Positions 1 to 19,155 are shown, numbered from the stretch's first letter. The stretch is DNA of 64,000 nucleotides from Homarus americanus (GCF_018991925.1 NW_024735554.1:3303670-3367669), one strand, 5' to 3'. Program-made: numbers and translations. The notes: a model not told the origin generated them from the letters alone.

Positions 1-545
1 TTGTTAATATGAAGCAGGACCTTTACAATTAAGGAAAAAAGTTTATAATGCAGGTACTGTACTGTAATTCTTGATGGACCAAATACTAACAATGATCAAC
101 ACTATGAATTTTTCTAAATGTTTTTCAGCTAACACAACTGAAAAAGTAAATGCATTTTTTAAAATGACAATTATCTGTTTTTCTTTCACATATTAACTCC
201 AATTAATTTCTAATTATGGATATCCCATTATACTGCATCTCCCTAAATACTTGTTTGTCAGGAAACCACTACACAATGATGTGATTTATTATAGTCTTGT
301 TAGTGATTCATTTGCAAAAAAACAACAGCACAATTCATCTAAGACATCTGACTTGCACATTGATTGCCAAAAGTAATGGCCAGTAGTGAAGCCAAATGCA
401 AAGGTTCTCAAAAACTTATCAAGGACAACAATTGCCATGAGTAAGTCAGTCACCTCCATTTGATGTGATGATGTAGTTTTTATCAAGATAATGTATACGA
501 ACATGTCACTGTTCAAAAATAAATGCAGACAGCAAAAATGGTATA
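1..545. other. Left edge, no gene recognised
   Basis: AT-rich sequence. A 75-codon open frame on the minus strand (516-289) lies where a further SMPD3 exon could be expected, but I see no SMPD3 motif in it in any frame. Adjacent TACTGTA heptamers lie at 55-66. Confidence 0.4.
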
Positions 546-1344
546 TAGTAGACCCTCGCCAACTGAGTATCTGCGGATTAGTGTGGCGTCTTTATCCCTC
601 GGAAGTCCAATGAATTTCTCCACAAATGTGGGGAATGAATAAAAATGCTATAAAAACCAAAGAAAAAATAGTGCATTGCCATTTGGCAATTGTTTCACTA
701 AGGATCGTGGGCTAACATTCTGTATTAATGTTTGTGTGCATGTAACAGAATTAAAAAAAATTAATCAAGTGAATTTTTGTATCTTGAATAGAAGAACGTG
801 GAAAATATAGGATTTGGTTCCCAGTGACAAAAATACCTAAATATCAAACCCCCAAAAACACAAAATTGGTTCACAAACAAGAACAACAACTACCTGAGTA
901 GTGATAAACAGTACACAACTACAGTACTCCACTTTACTACTTAACACATGAAGAAAATATAAAATACTGTTTAACTTTGGCACATTATCTTAAGGGAGGG
1001 TGTAACACGTGCTACCCACGCACGGGATGTGTGGGAGGTTCTGCCCGTCCTTGGTGATTGTCAGGCTAAGCAATTGAATGTGTCACATCGCCCAAAGGAT
1101 GGTTTGTGCGTGTTAAAACTTATTCTTTATACATGAAATAATATACTGTATACTGTACAGTAACACCCTAGTTAGCGCTACCCTGTAGAGCGCTGTTTCA
1201 TTACAGCACCTTTGCTTGCATCTAGGAGCTCTAGGAAATAAAAAAAATTATATTCAAAATTGTCACGAGTCCGAACACACCAAGAGCAGCTCTCTTTTGT
1301 TTTTACTCACTCGGTCAATCAGTGCCAAGCGCTCTCTCTTTACC

Positions 1345-1450
1345 CCGAACACCACCAACAGAGCCCCAACACCACCCACACCCCCCATCACCCACACACC
1401 CCAACACCACCCACACCTTCCAACATCACCCACACACACCCCCTCCAGAT
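1345..1450 (+). repeat. CACCC/CACA-rich low-complexity tract
   Basis: Imperfect runs of CACCCACA and CACCACC. The open frames here on both strands, rich in Pro/Thr/His or in Gly/Val/Cys, follow from the composition and are not genes. Confidence 0.7.
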
Positions 1451-2454
1451 ACCCACAACACAAGAATTAACAGAGCAACACATCCAGAGTGAGGGTGACA
1501 ACTCTGGTACAGAGAGCCAGAGACAACACTGCTCTTGTGATGTGTTGCTGACTTAGTGCATTTAGGTCTTATTGTATGATATAAAGTTCTGTGTTGTTAA
1601 GTGAAGCACAAGTGCATGGTGCCGGGTTAAAGATCAGTTGTTGAGGAGCACTTGGCAACACACCCAATGAATGTTACCACTCCTTTCCACTCCATCTCTC
1701 TAATCACCCACACCTTTCTGCTTTCTCACTCCATATTTTAAAGCGTTATGAAACGTAATGTTGAAGAGATATGATGTTGCTCACTTATACTTACACTTAA
1801 TTTTGTGGGTAGATATCGGCTGTTCAATAGTGTCTGACAGTACTGCAGGTGCAATGTTACCAAAGAAACCAATAGGCACATCACCTCCTCACCACTTACC
1901 ACCACCCCACCCCCATTACCACCTAAATCATAATTTCAGTGATGCAAAGATGGATTAGCTTCAGCCACTCACCCAGGCACTGTCCCACTGACATGCCACC
2001 TCTCACTCTCATTCTACCACAATCGTCACTACGATTCATCAAACGACTGTCATTCTTGATACAATATTGCTTTTTGTTTTTCATTAATTAGTAAAGATAT
2101 GTTAATGTAATAATCTGTGTTTATTAATATCTGTACCCTTGACAAACAATATACTGTACTGTATATAACTCGTGGGCAAAAAAGAACTTCATCAGGAATG
2201 TATCTCTATACATACAATGGTATAACGACCTCTTAGAACGCTGTTTTGGATAGCGCTCACCTAGGAATGTATCCTGAGTGCTAAATGGGATATTACTGTA
2301 CCAGTAAATGTGAGGAATAAATAAAAATACAGTATAGTAATAATAAATAAAAGAAAAAATGCTGCGTTGCCATTTAGCCATCTTGTCACTAGCACGAGCC
2401 GTGATGGAAGCTGCTCCCTCCCTCACTCTTGTGTGATAGCTCCCATACATATCC

Positions 2455-2850
2455 CTTTGTCTTTGACCTTATGATAATTTTTTGGGGCACATTCTATATA
2501 AAGAGTGTGTGCATAAAAAAAACTAAATAAATAAATAAATAAAAATAAATAAATTATGTATATCTACCCCAAAAAACAAGTTGAAAAATAACAGCAGGTC
2601 AACTCACAGCTTGAAAGGCTCAGATACCAACATAGGCAACACTGCACCCACCTGCCTTCCCACGAATACGTACTGCGGTTGTAAGAAATTTTTATTCCAT
2701 TTATGTTTTTGACCTTATGATAATTTTTTTGGGTGGACATTCTGAATGTAGGATTGTGAGTGGATGTAAATGAATGAAAAAAATACAGAAAGTTATGTTT
2801 ATATGCCTGAAATTATGAGTTAAGAAATAACCATAGCATAACTCCCACCT
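2455..2850 (+). repeat. Diverged direct repeat pair
   Basis: The segment starting TTTGACCTTATGATAATTTT near 2,459 recurs near 2,706, about 247 bp later, each followed by a similar AT-rich tail and a CA(A/T)AACTC(A/C)CA-like end. A related block (gaataaataaaaat, then TTGCCATTTRGC) occurs at about 635-700 and 2,315-2,390. These are probably internal duplications of the surrounding repeat. Confidence 0.45.
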
Positions 2851-2999
2851 CAGCCTGGTAGGGAGAGTGGTAGGGGAATGTAGCTACAGAGACAGTCTAA
2901 CTTGGCGACCTGCCAAGTCCACACACACACACACACATACACACTCATGCTTTTCATTTTTCTTATCTTATAGCAACATGCCAACTCCACAGAGATGTA

Positions 3000-5367
3000 C
3001 AGTAAGTCCTCGCTTAACGTTGTTTCAGTACTACGTCCATGAATTTTTTAGACAAAAAATTCGTTGAACGCCCCGGTGATCCGATACTGTACTATGTCGT
3101 TTTGCGTCGTCATGGACTACTTTCTACGGCACATCACCCGCTCTTGTCTGGCCGCGCTACGCTCTCTCGGCTCGGCGAGCTGCCCTCACTCGCGGAACGT
3201 CACAGTGTCCCCAAGCGACGCCAAGCCAGTCTCTGTTACGATTTCACATTATTCGTGTGTGCTTAAGTGTTTTTGCTCTTAATACTGTACTCTAACCATT
3301 CAAAATGGCTTCCAAGCACCCATCAAGTGCTACTGATGTTAATGTAAGACCATTACCCTTGCTACGAAAATGGAAGTATTAACCCGATTTGAAAAAGGGA
3401 ACGTGCTGTGGACGTAGCCGCTGTGCTTGGTTTAACCCCCACAACGGTGCGTACTATCTGGACCAACGCTGGCAAGATTAAGGTTAGTGCTGGAAGTGGT
3501 TCTTCTCTGAGTGCTACTAAGACGACTTGTTCTAGAAGCACTGTGAAAGAGAAGGTGGAAAAGATGCTGGCAATGTGGATGGAGGATCAGAATCAACGCA
3601 ATGCCCCTGTGAGCTTTATGGTTATCCAGCATAAGGCCAGATCTTTGTTTGACGACTTAAAGGCAAAAGAGGGTGAAGGATCGAAGGAAGAGACCTTTAC
3701 GGCCAGCCTAGGATGGTTTCAATGATTTAAGCATCTTTATAACTTCCACAACATAAAGATGACTGGTGAAGCTGCCAGTTCAGATACGGTTGCTGCAGAG
3801 ACATTCCCGCCAGAATTAAAACGGATTATACAGCAAGGAAGCTACTCACCGAAGCAAGTCTTCAATGTGGATGAGACTGGTCTCTCTTGGAAGAGGATGC
3901 CTGAGAGGACCTATATCTCCAAGGAGGAGAAAAGAACGCCAGGTTTTAAAGAGGCAAAAGACCGCTTGATGCTGCTGCTTGGTGCAAACTCTGCCAGTGA
4001 CTTCAAGTTGAATCCTATGCTGATTTCTCGCGCTGCCAACCCACGGGCCCTGAAAGGTTACTCTTAAGGATCACCTTCCTGTCATTTACAAGGCAAACAA
4101 AAAGGCATGGATAACCGGCACCATATTGAGCCAGTGGGTAAATGTGTGCGCCGTCCCTGCACTGAAGGAATACTGTGCCAAGGAGAACCTTAACTTCAAA
4201 ATTCTTCTGATCCTTGACAATGCTCCAGCTCATCCTCCCAATCTCGACGACTTGCATGACAGTGTAAAAATTGTATTCCTGCCTCCCAACACTACAGCAC
4301 TGATGCTGCCTATGGACCAAGGCGTCATCGCCGCATTCAAGGCGTATTATTTACGCCATACCATGGTACAGTTGCTCAAGGCTACAGACGGAGAAAATAA
4401 ACCAACGATCCTAGAATATTGGCGCGGCTTCAACATTCTTCATGCAATTCACAACATTGGCAAGGCATGGGAAGAGGTTTAGAAAGTTGCCTGAATGGTG
4501 TGTGGCGTACATTGTGGCCCGAGTGCATCAACAGTTTTACGGGATTTACGGACTTAGTCCCAGCAGTGAATAGGGATATCCTCAGCTTGGCTAGACAGGC
4601 AGGCTTTGATGAGCTGGAATCAGAGGATATTGAGGACGTCCTGGCATCCCAAACAGAGGAGCTCACCAACGAAGATCTGCAACAATTAACAGAACAGTCC
4701 CATTGAAGACGATGACGACGACGACAAAGAACCTCAAAGAACGCTAACTTCAAGGAGGTTGGCAGAATCATTGAACACGTTCCAGCAAGCAATGCAAATG
4801 CTTCTAGATGACGACCCAAACAGAGAACGTAGCTCAAAGGTTCAACGCAGCATTGAGGACAGTCTTGGTTGTTACACCGAGATTTATAAGGAGAAGATGA
4901 GTAGCATCAAGCAGTCAACACTGGATTCATTTTTTCGTCACGGAACGGCAGAAGCAGCTTCTTCAAAACAGCCGGCAGCCGAGGAGGAGCAAACAGCGAC
5001 GGAGGAACCCCAGTCACAGCAGGAGGAGGAGGAGGAGGCAGCCGCAGAGTCTCAGTGATTCACCCTCCTCCTCAGCTCCCGCCATCCTCTTCCTTCGCTC
5101 CACTACCCACCACACACTCGCTCTACCACCTCCGCCCATCGGTGAGTACCAATACAAACTTAGTACTGTAGTTCTATATACTATTTTCTATAGAAATGGC
5201 AATAATTTTCTGGATATGTAACTTTTTTCATAGGGCAAAGGGAGGCTCAGGAACGTAACTCCCATATTTTATCTATTTCTTATGGGGTAAATTGATCCGC
5301 TTAACGTTGTTTCGCATAATGTCGCATTTTGAGGAACGTAACCCCGACGTTAAGCGAGGACGCCCTG
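3000..5367 (+). mobile_element. Tigger/pogo-type DNA transposon, full length but inactive
   Basis: The element is 2,368 bp and flanked by TA on both sides (2,998-2,999 and 5,368-5,369). Terminal inverted repeats are CAGTAAGTCCTCGCTTAACG on the left and, read inward from the right, CAGGGCGTCCTCGCTTAACG. It carries a decayed transposase of the CENP-B/DDE_1 (TIGD) family. TA target duplication plus CAG termini is typical of pogo/Tigger elements. It is nested in an older repeat of the same superfamily. Confidence 0.88.
3305..5058 (+). pseudogene. Tigger transposase pseudogene
   Basis: Pieces in order are: a start MASKHPSS at 3,305; a helix-turn-helix region around 3,370-3,480 (LTRFEKG, then GLTPTTVRTI); and the DDE_1 domain from about 3,750, with VDETGLSWKR near 3,868, LDNAPAH near 4,213 and LPPNTTALMLPMDQG near 4,280, which carry the expected acidic residues. 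An acidic tail with KQSTLDSFF and Glu/Gln runs ends at 5,058. At least five stops or frameshifts break it (near 3,345, 3,723, 4,065, 4,480 and 4,704), so no functional protein is made. Intact relatives bind the TIRs and cut and paste the element at TA sites. Confidence 0.9.
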
Positions 5368-5626
5368 TACTGTACTGTAAAATTTATGTTATTCAATTTT
5401 ATTAAGATAGTTTATATGTATTTGACACAAATTTAATTAAATGTACAATGCTGTACAGATATTGTTTAGTGAAGGAACAGGCAACTTATGCTTTGACGAA
5501 TGTTATCCACGGCCATGGAACCTAACCCCCTATTTTCCATAAGCCTTTAATCTTACCAACTACAGATTTGCCAACCACAGGGTTTTTCAGGAACCTAACC
5601 CCTGCAGTTGGCGAGGGACAACTGTA

Positions 5627-6541
5627 TTTTGTTTAATTATGAAAATTGCAAAACTACATAAAACCTTACCTTTGTCAACAAAATTCCATAACACACAAAT
5701 ATACCATAATGGGTTTTATAAGTGAAGGGATGGAAAGTTGCTTCTAAAACTGGGTATCGAGACGCTAGGAAGAGGCCGCTTCCTGAGGACAACATTATAT
5801 AAAAGTTAATATAACACCAAGTTTATAAGAATAACAGTAATAAAAGTAATATTTTAAGTCTCTCTTTGTACAGTTTCACAATTGCATGCTTAATTTTGAC
5901 CAAGAATTCACAATTGCACAGGTTGAATGGTTGAATTTCATGCTATGGCTCATGCTAAGTGGTGTATCATGGAGACAAAGTTACTACATATCCATTACAG
6001 TACATCATTCTGACCTACTTGTTTTTAATGGATCCATAAATACTGTACTATACTACATACATTCTTTTATTTTTAATCATTTTCTGAGCTGTGCACCTCC
6101 TCAAACCACCCCTTACTCACTTCTTAACTGTCAACTCTCATTCTTCACTTAAATTGTCCCTCTGACAGTGAACATTGTACACTGCTATATATACTTTTAA
6201 TATAAATCAATGACAAATATCTTGGAAAAAAATGATCATTTACTCTGTTCATTAAAAGTAAAATAAGAGATGAAGGGGAACTCACTTTTAACATAAAATT
6301 GCTTGTCACTGAATCCTAAGTCTGCAGGGTCACACCTCTATAATAATGATGAAAAATACTTGTCAAAGACCTTGTAATATATCTAAACACTGAACTGGAT
6401 AAAACCTTTTGTTATTCAAGTTATCATTTCTACAACCTTCTCCACAGGAGCAGTAGGGGATAAAAAAAATAAGAGTGTAACGACTCAAGAATAACTATAC
6501 ATTGTTCTCTAATTGTATTTAAACTACAGTATTATAAAGTA
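5627..6541. other. Intergenic stretch, nothing recognised
   Basis: AT-rich DNA with no coding or RNA feature that I can support. The 88-codon open frame at 5,886-6,152 has no recognisable domain. Confidence 0.5.
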
Positions 6542-7372
6542 CAGTGATCCCTCGGTTAACGAACACCTTGGTTAACGAAATTTCGGTTAACGAATTACCT
6601 TCCATAAGAATCTTCAATTCGGTTAACGAAATTCTTACGAAATCATGTCAACATGTTTTCGCTTGCTCACCAGCAGGAATATTAGTCCGCCAATACAGTA
6701 ATCGGTTCTAGGGCTTAAATTCGTTCCCATTTGAGTAAATATCAAGAAGGTTGTACTATTCAATAATTTTCCAAGTTTTATATTAAATTTTTTAGTCATT
6801 TAAACACTTATTTAACATAATTGCAGTACAGGAAACTAGTTTTTGGTGCGCCATTCAGCCACTTGACTCACCCACCAAGGCGTCAGTTTGTATCTCTGGT
6901 CAGTGGAGGTAACATCTTCCTTGTGACTTTCTTGAACATGAACTATTTTTACGTTTTTACAGTACAATTATTGGTCACTCTGAAATTTATTTTACATATT
7001 GACAATATATAGTGCAGTGCAGTGTTGATTTAAAGAAAATAATCTTGAATTACACCTAGTGAGATTAAAATTTTTTGGGTGAAATGACGGCATGAAGCCT
7101 GGGGTGATTTCTCTTCCACCCCCACTTCCTTCTCTTCCCCCTTCTCCTCCACCCCCACTTCTAATTCCCATCATCATCAACCAGGAGCCTTCTACATACA
7201 CACCTCAAAGTAAGTGTACTTAACTGCATTTATTTTTACTTTGTATGTAATCTTCGATGAGCTGGAACCAATTACCCAAAATCCCATTGAAACAATGGTT
7301 TCGGTTAATGAAATTTTCGATTAATGAACGACCTTCTGGAACGAATTGTGTTCATTAACCGAGAGACCACTG
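6542..7372 (+). mobile_element. Tigger-like MITE, family A, copy 1
   Basis: 831 bp flanked by TA. The left end is CAGTGATCCCTCGGTTAACG and the right end, read inward, is CAGTGGTCTCTCGGTTAATG. The motif GGTTAACGAA is repeated several times inside the left end. The interior matches copies at 17,076-17,894 and, inverted, 45,745-46,529. A 63-codon frame shared with copy 2 has no transposase motif, so the element is non-autonomous. The right end abuts the Gypsy LTR directly. Confidence 0.88.
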
Positions 7373-7665
7373 TAATGTAATGTAATATACAAGTATCTTA
7401 ACAGATGCCTAAAACTTATTGTAACTAGTTGTTTTGCTCTTGTAACTGTTTTTGAGTCGGCTGGCTGATGTGGCTGAACTTGGTTCGAGACTTGAGCCAA
7501 GACAGCTTCGATGAGTCAGCAGGTATATACTGTACAGTACAGTAAACTGGTGGGTGGCCTTGGAACAGTCACTCACTCTCGCTCCGTGCTAAAGCACACT
7601 TCTCCTCGCCACACAAATAAACTGACAAACATAGTCTGAGTGTTCTTCTTGGATTCAGTGCTACA
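7373..7665 (+). repeat. Gypsy 5' LTR, truncated at its start
   Basis: It matches the 3' LTR from TGTAATGTAATATA to the terminal GTGCTACA, with roughly 5% divergence by eye over the last 210 nt. The first 40-60 nt of the 3' LTR (starting TGATGTCGCGGC) are absent; MITE copy 1 ends exactly where the LTR begins. AATAAA near 7,615 is a plausible polyadenylation signal. Confidence 0.85.
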
Positions 7666-7666
7666 T

Positions 7667-7685
7667 TGGTGACCCCGGAGTGACC
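7667..7685 (+). promoter_or_regulatory. Gypsy primer-binding site
   Basis: TGGTGACCCCGGAGTGACC follows the LTR end by 1 nt. It resembles the tRNA-Trp-type site reported for CsRn1/Kabuki elements (TGGTGACCCCGACGTGA). The tRNA assignment comes from family knowledge, not from a tRNA seen here. Confidence 0.75.
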
Positions 7686-7708
7686 GAAAAGACGACGATC
7701 TTGTTACC

Positions 7709-8590
7709 ATGTCTCCACCAGTCCCAACCGGTGCTGCTCCAGCTGTCTCCCGTAGTCCATCCTGCTGCTCAGGCCTTCATTGGCTCTGACCCGGAGCTTT
7801 GGCTACTGCAGCTCAACAGCTACTTCACGACATGACGAATAGCTGTATGTGCCACGAAGTACCGCCATGCCATGTCGATGCTACCACCTACTGTCACCAT
7901 GGAAAAACGCAACATCCTCAAGGCGCCCCTGGCAGAGGAGCCTTCTGAGAAATTGTGCTTGGCGTTATGGGCGTGGCTGGGCGCATCGTCTCAACAGCAT
8001 ATGCAGCAGTTGTTGAGGGACGAATCCCTCGGCGCCCGCAAGCCTTCCCAGCTCCTGCAAAGCCTCCGCCACTTACTCTCCACCACCGGCACCACGTCGG
8101 AAGACCTCATTCTCCGTCCGCTGTTCCTACAGTGTTTGCCGGCCAATGTTTGGGCAGCGCTCTCCATATTTCCTGAGAACACCTCATTGGACGGCATGGA
8201 GGAGCCTGCTGACCACTTCATGAAAGCGTCTAGTTCTATGACTGCCAGCACCTCATCCGTGACACCAGCACCACAAACCTCTCCTGCCTTGGCACCAGAC
8301 CATTCAGTGCTGTCTCCGCAGCCCAAGGAAAACCGGCAGTCGGTCATAGTGCCAGCCTATCGGCTGGACGCTCTCATCGGTGCCCTTAATTCTGTCCAGA
8401 TAGCGTCACGGCCTCCCTGTGAATGTCAACACCACCTACACAGCCACAGCGTTACCAGCAGCAAAGCCGATTGCCCTAGCCTGCAGGCAGCAGATCGTCA
8501 GGACAGTCCAACAACCTGTGCTTCTACCATCACCGCTTCGGTGACCGGGCCCTCCTTTGCCAGATGCCATGCTTCTGGTCGTGAGCGCGG
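7709..8590 (+). pseudogene. Gypsy gag pseudogene
   Basis: Starts at ATG 7,709 in a Pro/Ala-rich leader with a stop around 7,788, then resumes (DPELWLLQLNSYF) and continues open from 7,872. A capsid-like helical region includes QQLLRDESLG and LFLQCLPANVWAAL. The zinc finger CFYHHRFGDRALLCQMPC is in another frame near 8,518-8,570, so a frameshift lies around 8,440-8,510. Intact relatives encode the nucleocapsid that packages the RNA. This copy cannot encode a complete Gag. Confidence 0.85.
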
Positions 8591-11545
8591 CAACTGCATG
8601 GGAGCCGGAACCTGACCGCCTCTTCCACCTCACGGATCACTGTACAGGTATGCACTTCCTGATTGACAATGGCGCACAGTTCAGCGTCCTGCCGAAGTCC
8701 AGCTGCCAAGCAACACCCACATCAACCAACAAGCTATTGGCGGCAAACGGCACCAACACCTACGGCTCCAAGTCGGTCACGCTGGATCTCAACCTTGGCC
8801 AACGATACACGTGGAAGTTCTTAGTAGCTGATGTCGGTTTCTCCGTCATAGGCATGGATTTCCTGAACCATTACTGCTTCTCAATCGACATGCAGCACCA
8901 TGTACCCAATCACCCAGGGCTGAGTCAGCGGGGGGCCAATCACCATTGTATCTCTGTGACTCACAGCCGACTACCCAGAAATATCTCCTTATATCAAGCT
9001 CTTGAGGGAGTTTCCATCTCTGACGCATTACAGTGACAGCCCTCTGCCGCTCAAACAAGAAGTGGTCCACCATAATGAGACCAAAGGCCTGCCAGTCTTC
9101 TCCCACTTTTGGTTCCGAGGACCCGACAGACTCCACATCGCTAAGAGGGAGTTCCATCAGATGCTCAGCCTGGGCATAATCCACCCATCAAACAGCACCT
9201 GGTCGTCGGCGCTGCACATGGTACCCAAAAAAGCAGCTTGGAAGCTGGCGCCCCTGTGTCGATTACCACGCTCTCAATGCGGTGATAGTTCCCGACCGCT
9301 ATCCATTGCCGTGCATCCACAACTTTGCCGCCAATCTCGCTGGAGCTACCAGGTTCTCGAAGATAGACTTCATGAGGGCGTACAACCAGATACCCGTCAA
9401 CCCAGCTGACGTTTGTAAAACTGCTGTAACTACTCCTTTCAACCTGTACGAGTTCGTCAGGCTTCCGTTCGGCCGGAAGAACGCCAGCCAGACATTCCAG
9501 CGTTTTATCGATAACGTGCTGAGAGAACTGCCATTCTTCTTCTCTTACGTCGATGACTGCCTCGTGGCCAGCCGTTCTGAGGAAGAGCATTTGCAACATC
9601 TTCGCCAGATCTTCGACCGCTTCTGCCTGTACAGGATCATCATCAACAAGGAAAAGTGCCAGTTTGGCATCCCCGAGCTCTCGTTCCTGGGATATCACAT
9701 CTCACAGCACGGAACAAAACCCCTGCACGATAAGGTCGAAGCCATCACTACTTTCCCACTGCCTCAAAAGCAGAAGCTCAGGCGATTCTTGGGACTCATG
9801 GCATATTACCACCGTTTTGTTCCTCGCTGAGCTGCCTTACTTCGCCCGCTCTACGCTCTTGTACAGAAGAAAGACAAGACAGTAATGAGAGCCGTGTTCT
9901 GGACGACAGAGGAAACACAAGCTTTCGAGGAGGTGAAGAAAGCCTTGGCCAACGCCACACTACTGAGTCACCCTCACCCTGGTGCACTTCTCAGACTAAT
10001 AGTTGACGCCTCTGATACCGGCGTCGGCGCCGTACTTCACCAGCACATTTACGGCCGCGCCGAACCACTGGCCTTCTACTCAAAAAGCCTGCAACCACAG
10101 GAAACGCGCTACTCTACACTTGGCCGTGAGCTGCCTACCTGGCTGTAAAGCACTTCCACTGCCTACTGGAGGGGCACGATTTCTGCCTCTACACCGACCA
10201 CAAGCCCCTCGTGTTGGCTGCCATTTACTCCTCAGGTCGGCACCTACCAAGGGAGCAATGGCACCTGGATTTCATCCTCAAGTTTACGGCTAACATTCGT
10301 CACATCAAGGGTGAAAACAATGTCGTCAACGCCTTCTTGCGCGTTTTCACACTCTCGGCTGATGACTCTAATGCCTCCAAACTGGATTTCACGCTGCTTG
10401 ATGACGCTCAACAACGCAACATCGACATGCAACAGCTACGGACCGTGGATACGGGGCTCCAGCTTAGAGATGTTCCTCTCCCCAACCTCAAGACGTTGAT
10501 CAGTGATACGTTGACCAACCAGCTCCGTCTACTAGTTCCTCTGGATATGCACCAACAGTTGTTTCAGTTGCTGCACTCGTTCTCGCATCCTGGCATACGT
10601 GCAACGCAGAGACTCGTCACACAGCGCTATGTCTGGCCCTCCAGCAACAGTGATGTGCGACGCTGGACCAAGGCGTGCATGGTCTGCCAAAGCTCTAAAA
10701 TCCAACGGCACACTAAGTCACCTGTTGGTACGTTTCTACCACCATCAGCTCACTTTGACATTGTTGGATCACTACCGCCCACAGAAGGTTTCCGATCCCT
10801 TCTAACAATTGTCGACCACTTTACTCTTTGGCCAGAAGTGGTACCCATCACCGAGATCACCGCACAAGCAGTCGCCAGGGCCTTCATCTCTGGTTGGGTT
10901 GCTCGCTTCGGGGTGCCCTCAACCGTCGCGTGACAACCAATAGAGGCTGGCAATTCGAATCTGGGCTTTGGGATCAACTGATGAAACTGCTTGGCTCTTC
11001 CCGCATCCGCACCACCGCTTACCACCCAGCAAGCAACGGGTTAGTTGAGAGGTTTCATCGCCAGTTGAAAGCAGCCATCATGGCCCAGTCGATACCAAGC
11101 AATTGGACCGGGCATCTGCCGCTCGTTCTCCTAGGGATCCGGTCAGCCCTTAAGACCGATTTGGGCTGATGAGTGGCTGAGCTCGTCTACGGCTCTGCCT
11201 TGTGCCTTCCCGGAGAATTTCTAGCCTCCACATCTACTTCATCATCGCAGACTGGTTCGTAAGTGGAGACACTCCGCGACTGTATCTGGTCCCTGCGTCT
11301 TACACCACCAAGGCAGAGCTCTCGGAAGCAGGTTTTCATCGACAAGGCACTGGACGAGGCAACACATGTTTTCGTATGCCGAATGACACCTGGAACGCCA
11401 CTGCAACGTCCCTACGACGGTCCTTTCAGGGTACTCCGCCGGTCGTCTAAGTTTTTTACGATCGACTTCCATGAGGCTCGGCACACAGTCTCCCTCGACC
11501 GACTGAAGCCGGCTCACATCGAGGAGGACCCAGCCCCAGCATAAA
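8590..11545 (+). pseudogene. Gypsy pol pseudogene (PR-RT-RNaseH-IN)
   Basis: The protease has LIDNGAQFSVLP near 8,658; the usual active-site D-T/S-G reads D-N-G here, a likely inactivating change. Reverse transcriptase spans about 9,010-9,835 and keeps the YVDD motif at 9,546-9,557. RNase H starts near 9,960 (LIVDASDTGVGAVL) and includes LYTDHKPL near 10,190. The integrase zinc finger (HSFSHPGIRATQRL, then CMVCQSSK) lies near 10,570-10,700 and the catalytic core follows. Stops or frameshifts occur near 9,034, 9,240, 9,828, 10,146, 10,931 and 11,167. Relatives reverse-transcribe and integrate the element; this copy cannot. Confidence 0.9.
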
Positions 11546-11688
11546 CAGGCAGACCAACGCTGCCCCCGCAAGCAACGCAGAACCTGTGACTATGCCACCA
11601 CTACGCTCATGTTTGCGTACGAGGTCCGGCCGTGTGGTACGGCCGCCGCTTCGGTTTCGACGCGTCACTTTCCTTACAAGCGATCGTC

Positions 11689-11698
11689 GGGAGGGGGC
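11689..11698 (+). promoter_or_regulatory. Polypurine tract
   Basis: GGGAGGGGGC lies immediately upstream of the TG that begins the 3' LTR, the position expected for the plus-strand primer. Confidence 0.7.
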
Positions 11699-12020
11699 TG
11701 ATGTCGCGGCTGAAGAATAATATAATATAATGTAATTATGTAATGTAATGTAATATAGTTAACAAATGCCTATAACTGTTGTAACTAGCCATTCTGATCA
11801 TGTAATTGTTGCTGAGTCGACTGGCTGATGTGGCTGAACTTGGTTCGAGACTTGAGCCAAGACAGCTTCGATCAGTCAGCAGGTATATACAGTACAGTAA
11901 ACTGGTGGGTTGCCTCGGAACAGTCACTCACTCTCGCTCCCTGCTTAAGCACAGTTCTCCTCGCCACACAAATAAACTGACAAACATAGCCTGAGTTTTC
12001 TTCTTGGATCCAGTGCTACA
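11699..12020 (+). repeat. Gypsy 3' LTR
   Basis: Begins TGATGTCGCGGC and ends GTGCTACA, i.e. TG...CA. It contains AATAAA near 11,970. Compared with the 5' LTR it has two instead of three TACWG pentamers at 11,888-11,897. The LTR ends 20 nt from the splice donor of SMPD3 exon 4, which reads on the other strand. Confidence 0.88.
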
Positions 12021-12041
12021 AAAGGAAGGTACAAGACTTAC

Positions 12042-19155
<7,114 letters not shown>

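Larger units (their letters stand above)
546..5624. mobile_element. Composite Tigger-like TIR repeat with a nested Tigger
   Basis: The left end near 546 reads GACCCTCGCCAACTG after TAGTA, and the right end at 5,600-5,624 reads CAGTTGGCGAGGGACAACTG followed by TA, so the ends are inverted copies of one terminal repeat. A full Tigger (3,000-5,367) lies between them. The right flank (about 5,460-5,624) matches 46,575-46,730 closely, which shows it is a dispersed repeat. The interior is heavily rearranged, so treating it as one ancestral element is inference. Confidence 0.45.
7373..12020 (+). mobile_element. Ty3/Gypsy retrotransposon, CsRn1-like, decayed
   Basis: The element has two LTRs, a primer site, gag and pol in the order protease, reverse transcriptase, RNase H, integrase, and a purine tract before the 3' LTR. 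The gag zinc finger is of the C-H-C-C type (CFYHHRF, then LCQMPC near 8,518-8,570), which with the TGGTGACCCC primer site is characteristic of the CsRn1 lineage. There is no envelope gene. All reading frames are broken. It lies inside an intron of the SMPD3-like gene, in the opposite orientation. Confidence 0.9.

Noticed and set aside
289..516. 75-codon minus-strand frame as a possible further SMPD3 exon
   Set aside because: It is on the right strand and side, but no SMPD3 catalytic motif or clear acceptor/donor pair was found in any frame.
1216..1556. Overlapping 84- and 98-codon plus frames and a 66-codon minus frame
   Set aside because: Composition-driven frames in a CACCC-rich tract; no domain or splice context.
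7373..12020. Gypsy element as an endogenous retrovirus with envelope
   Set aside because: No envelope-like frame exists between integrase and the 3' LTR; it is a plain LTR retrotransposon.
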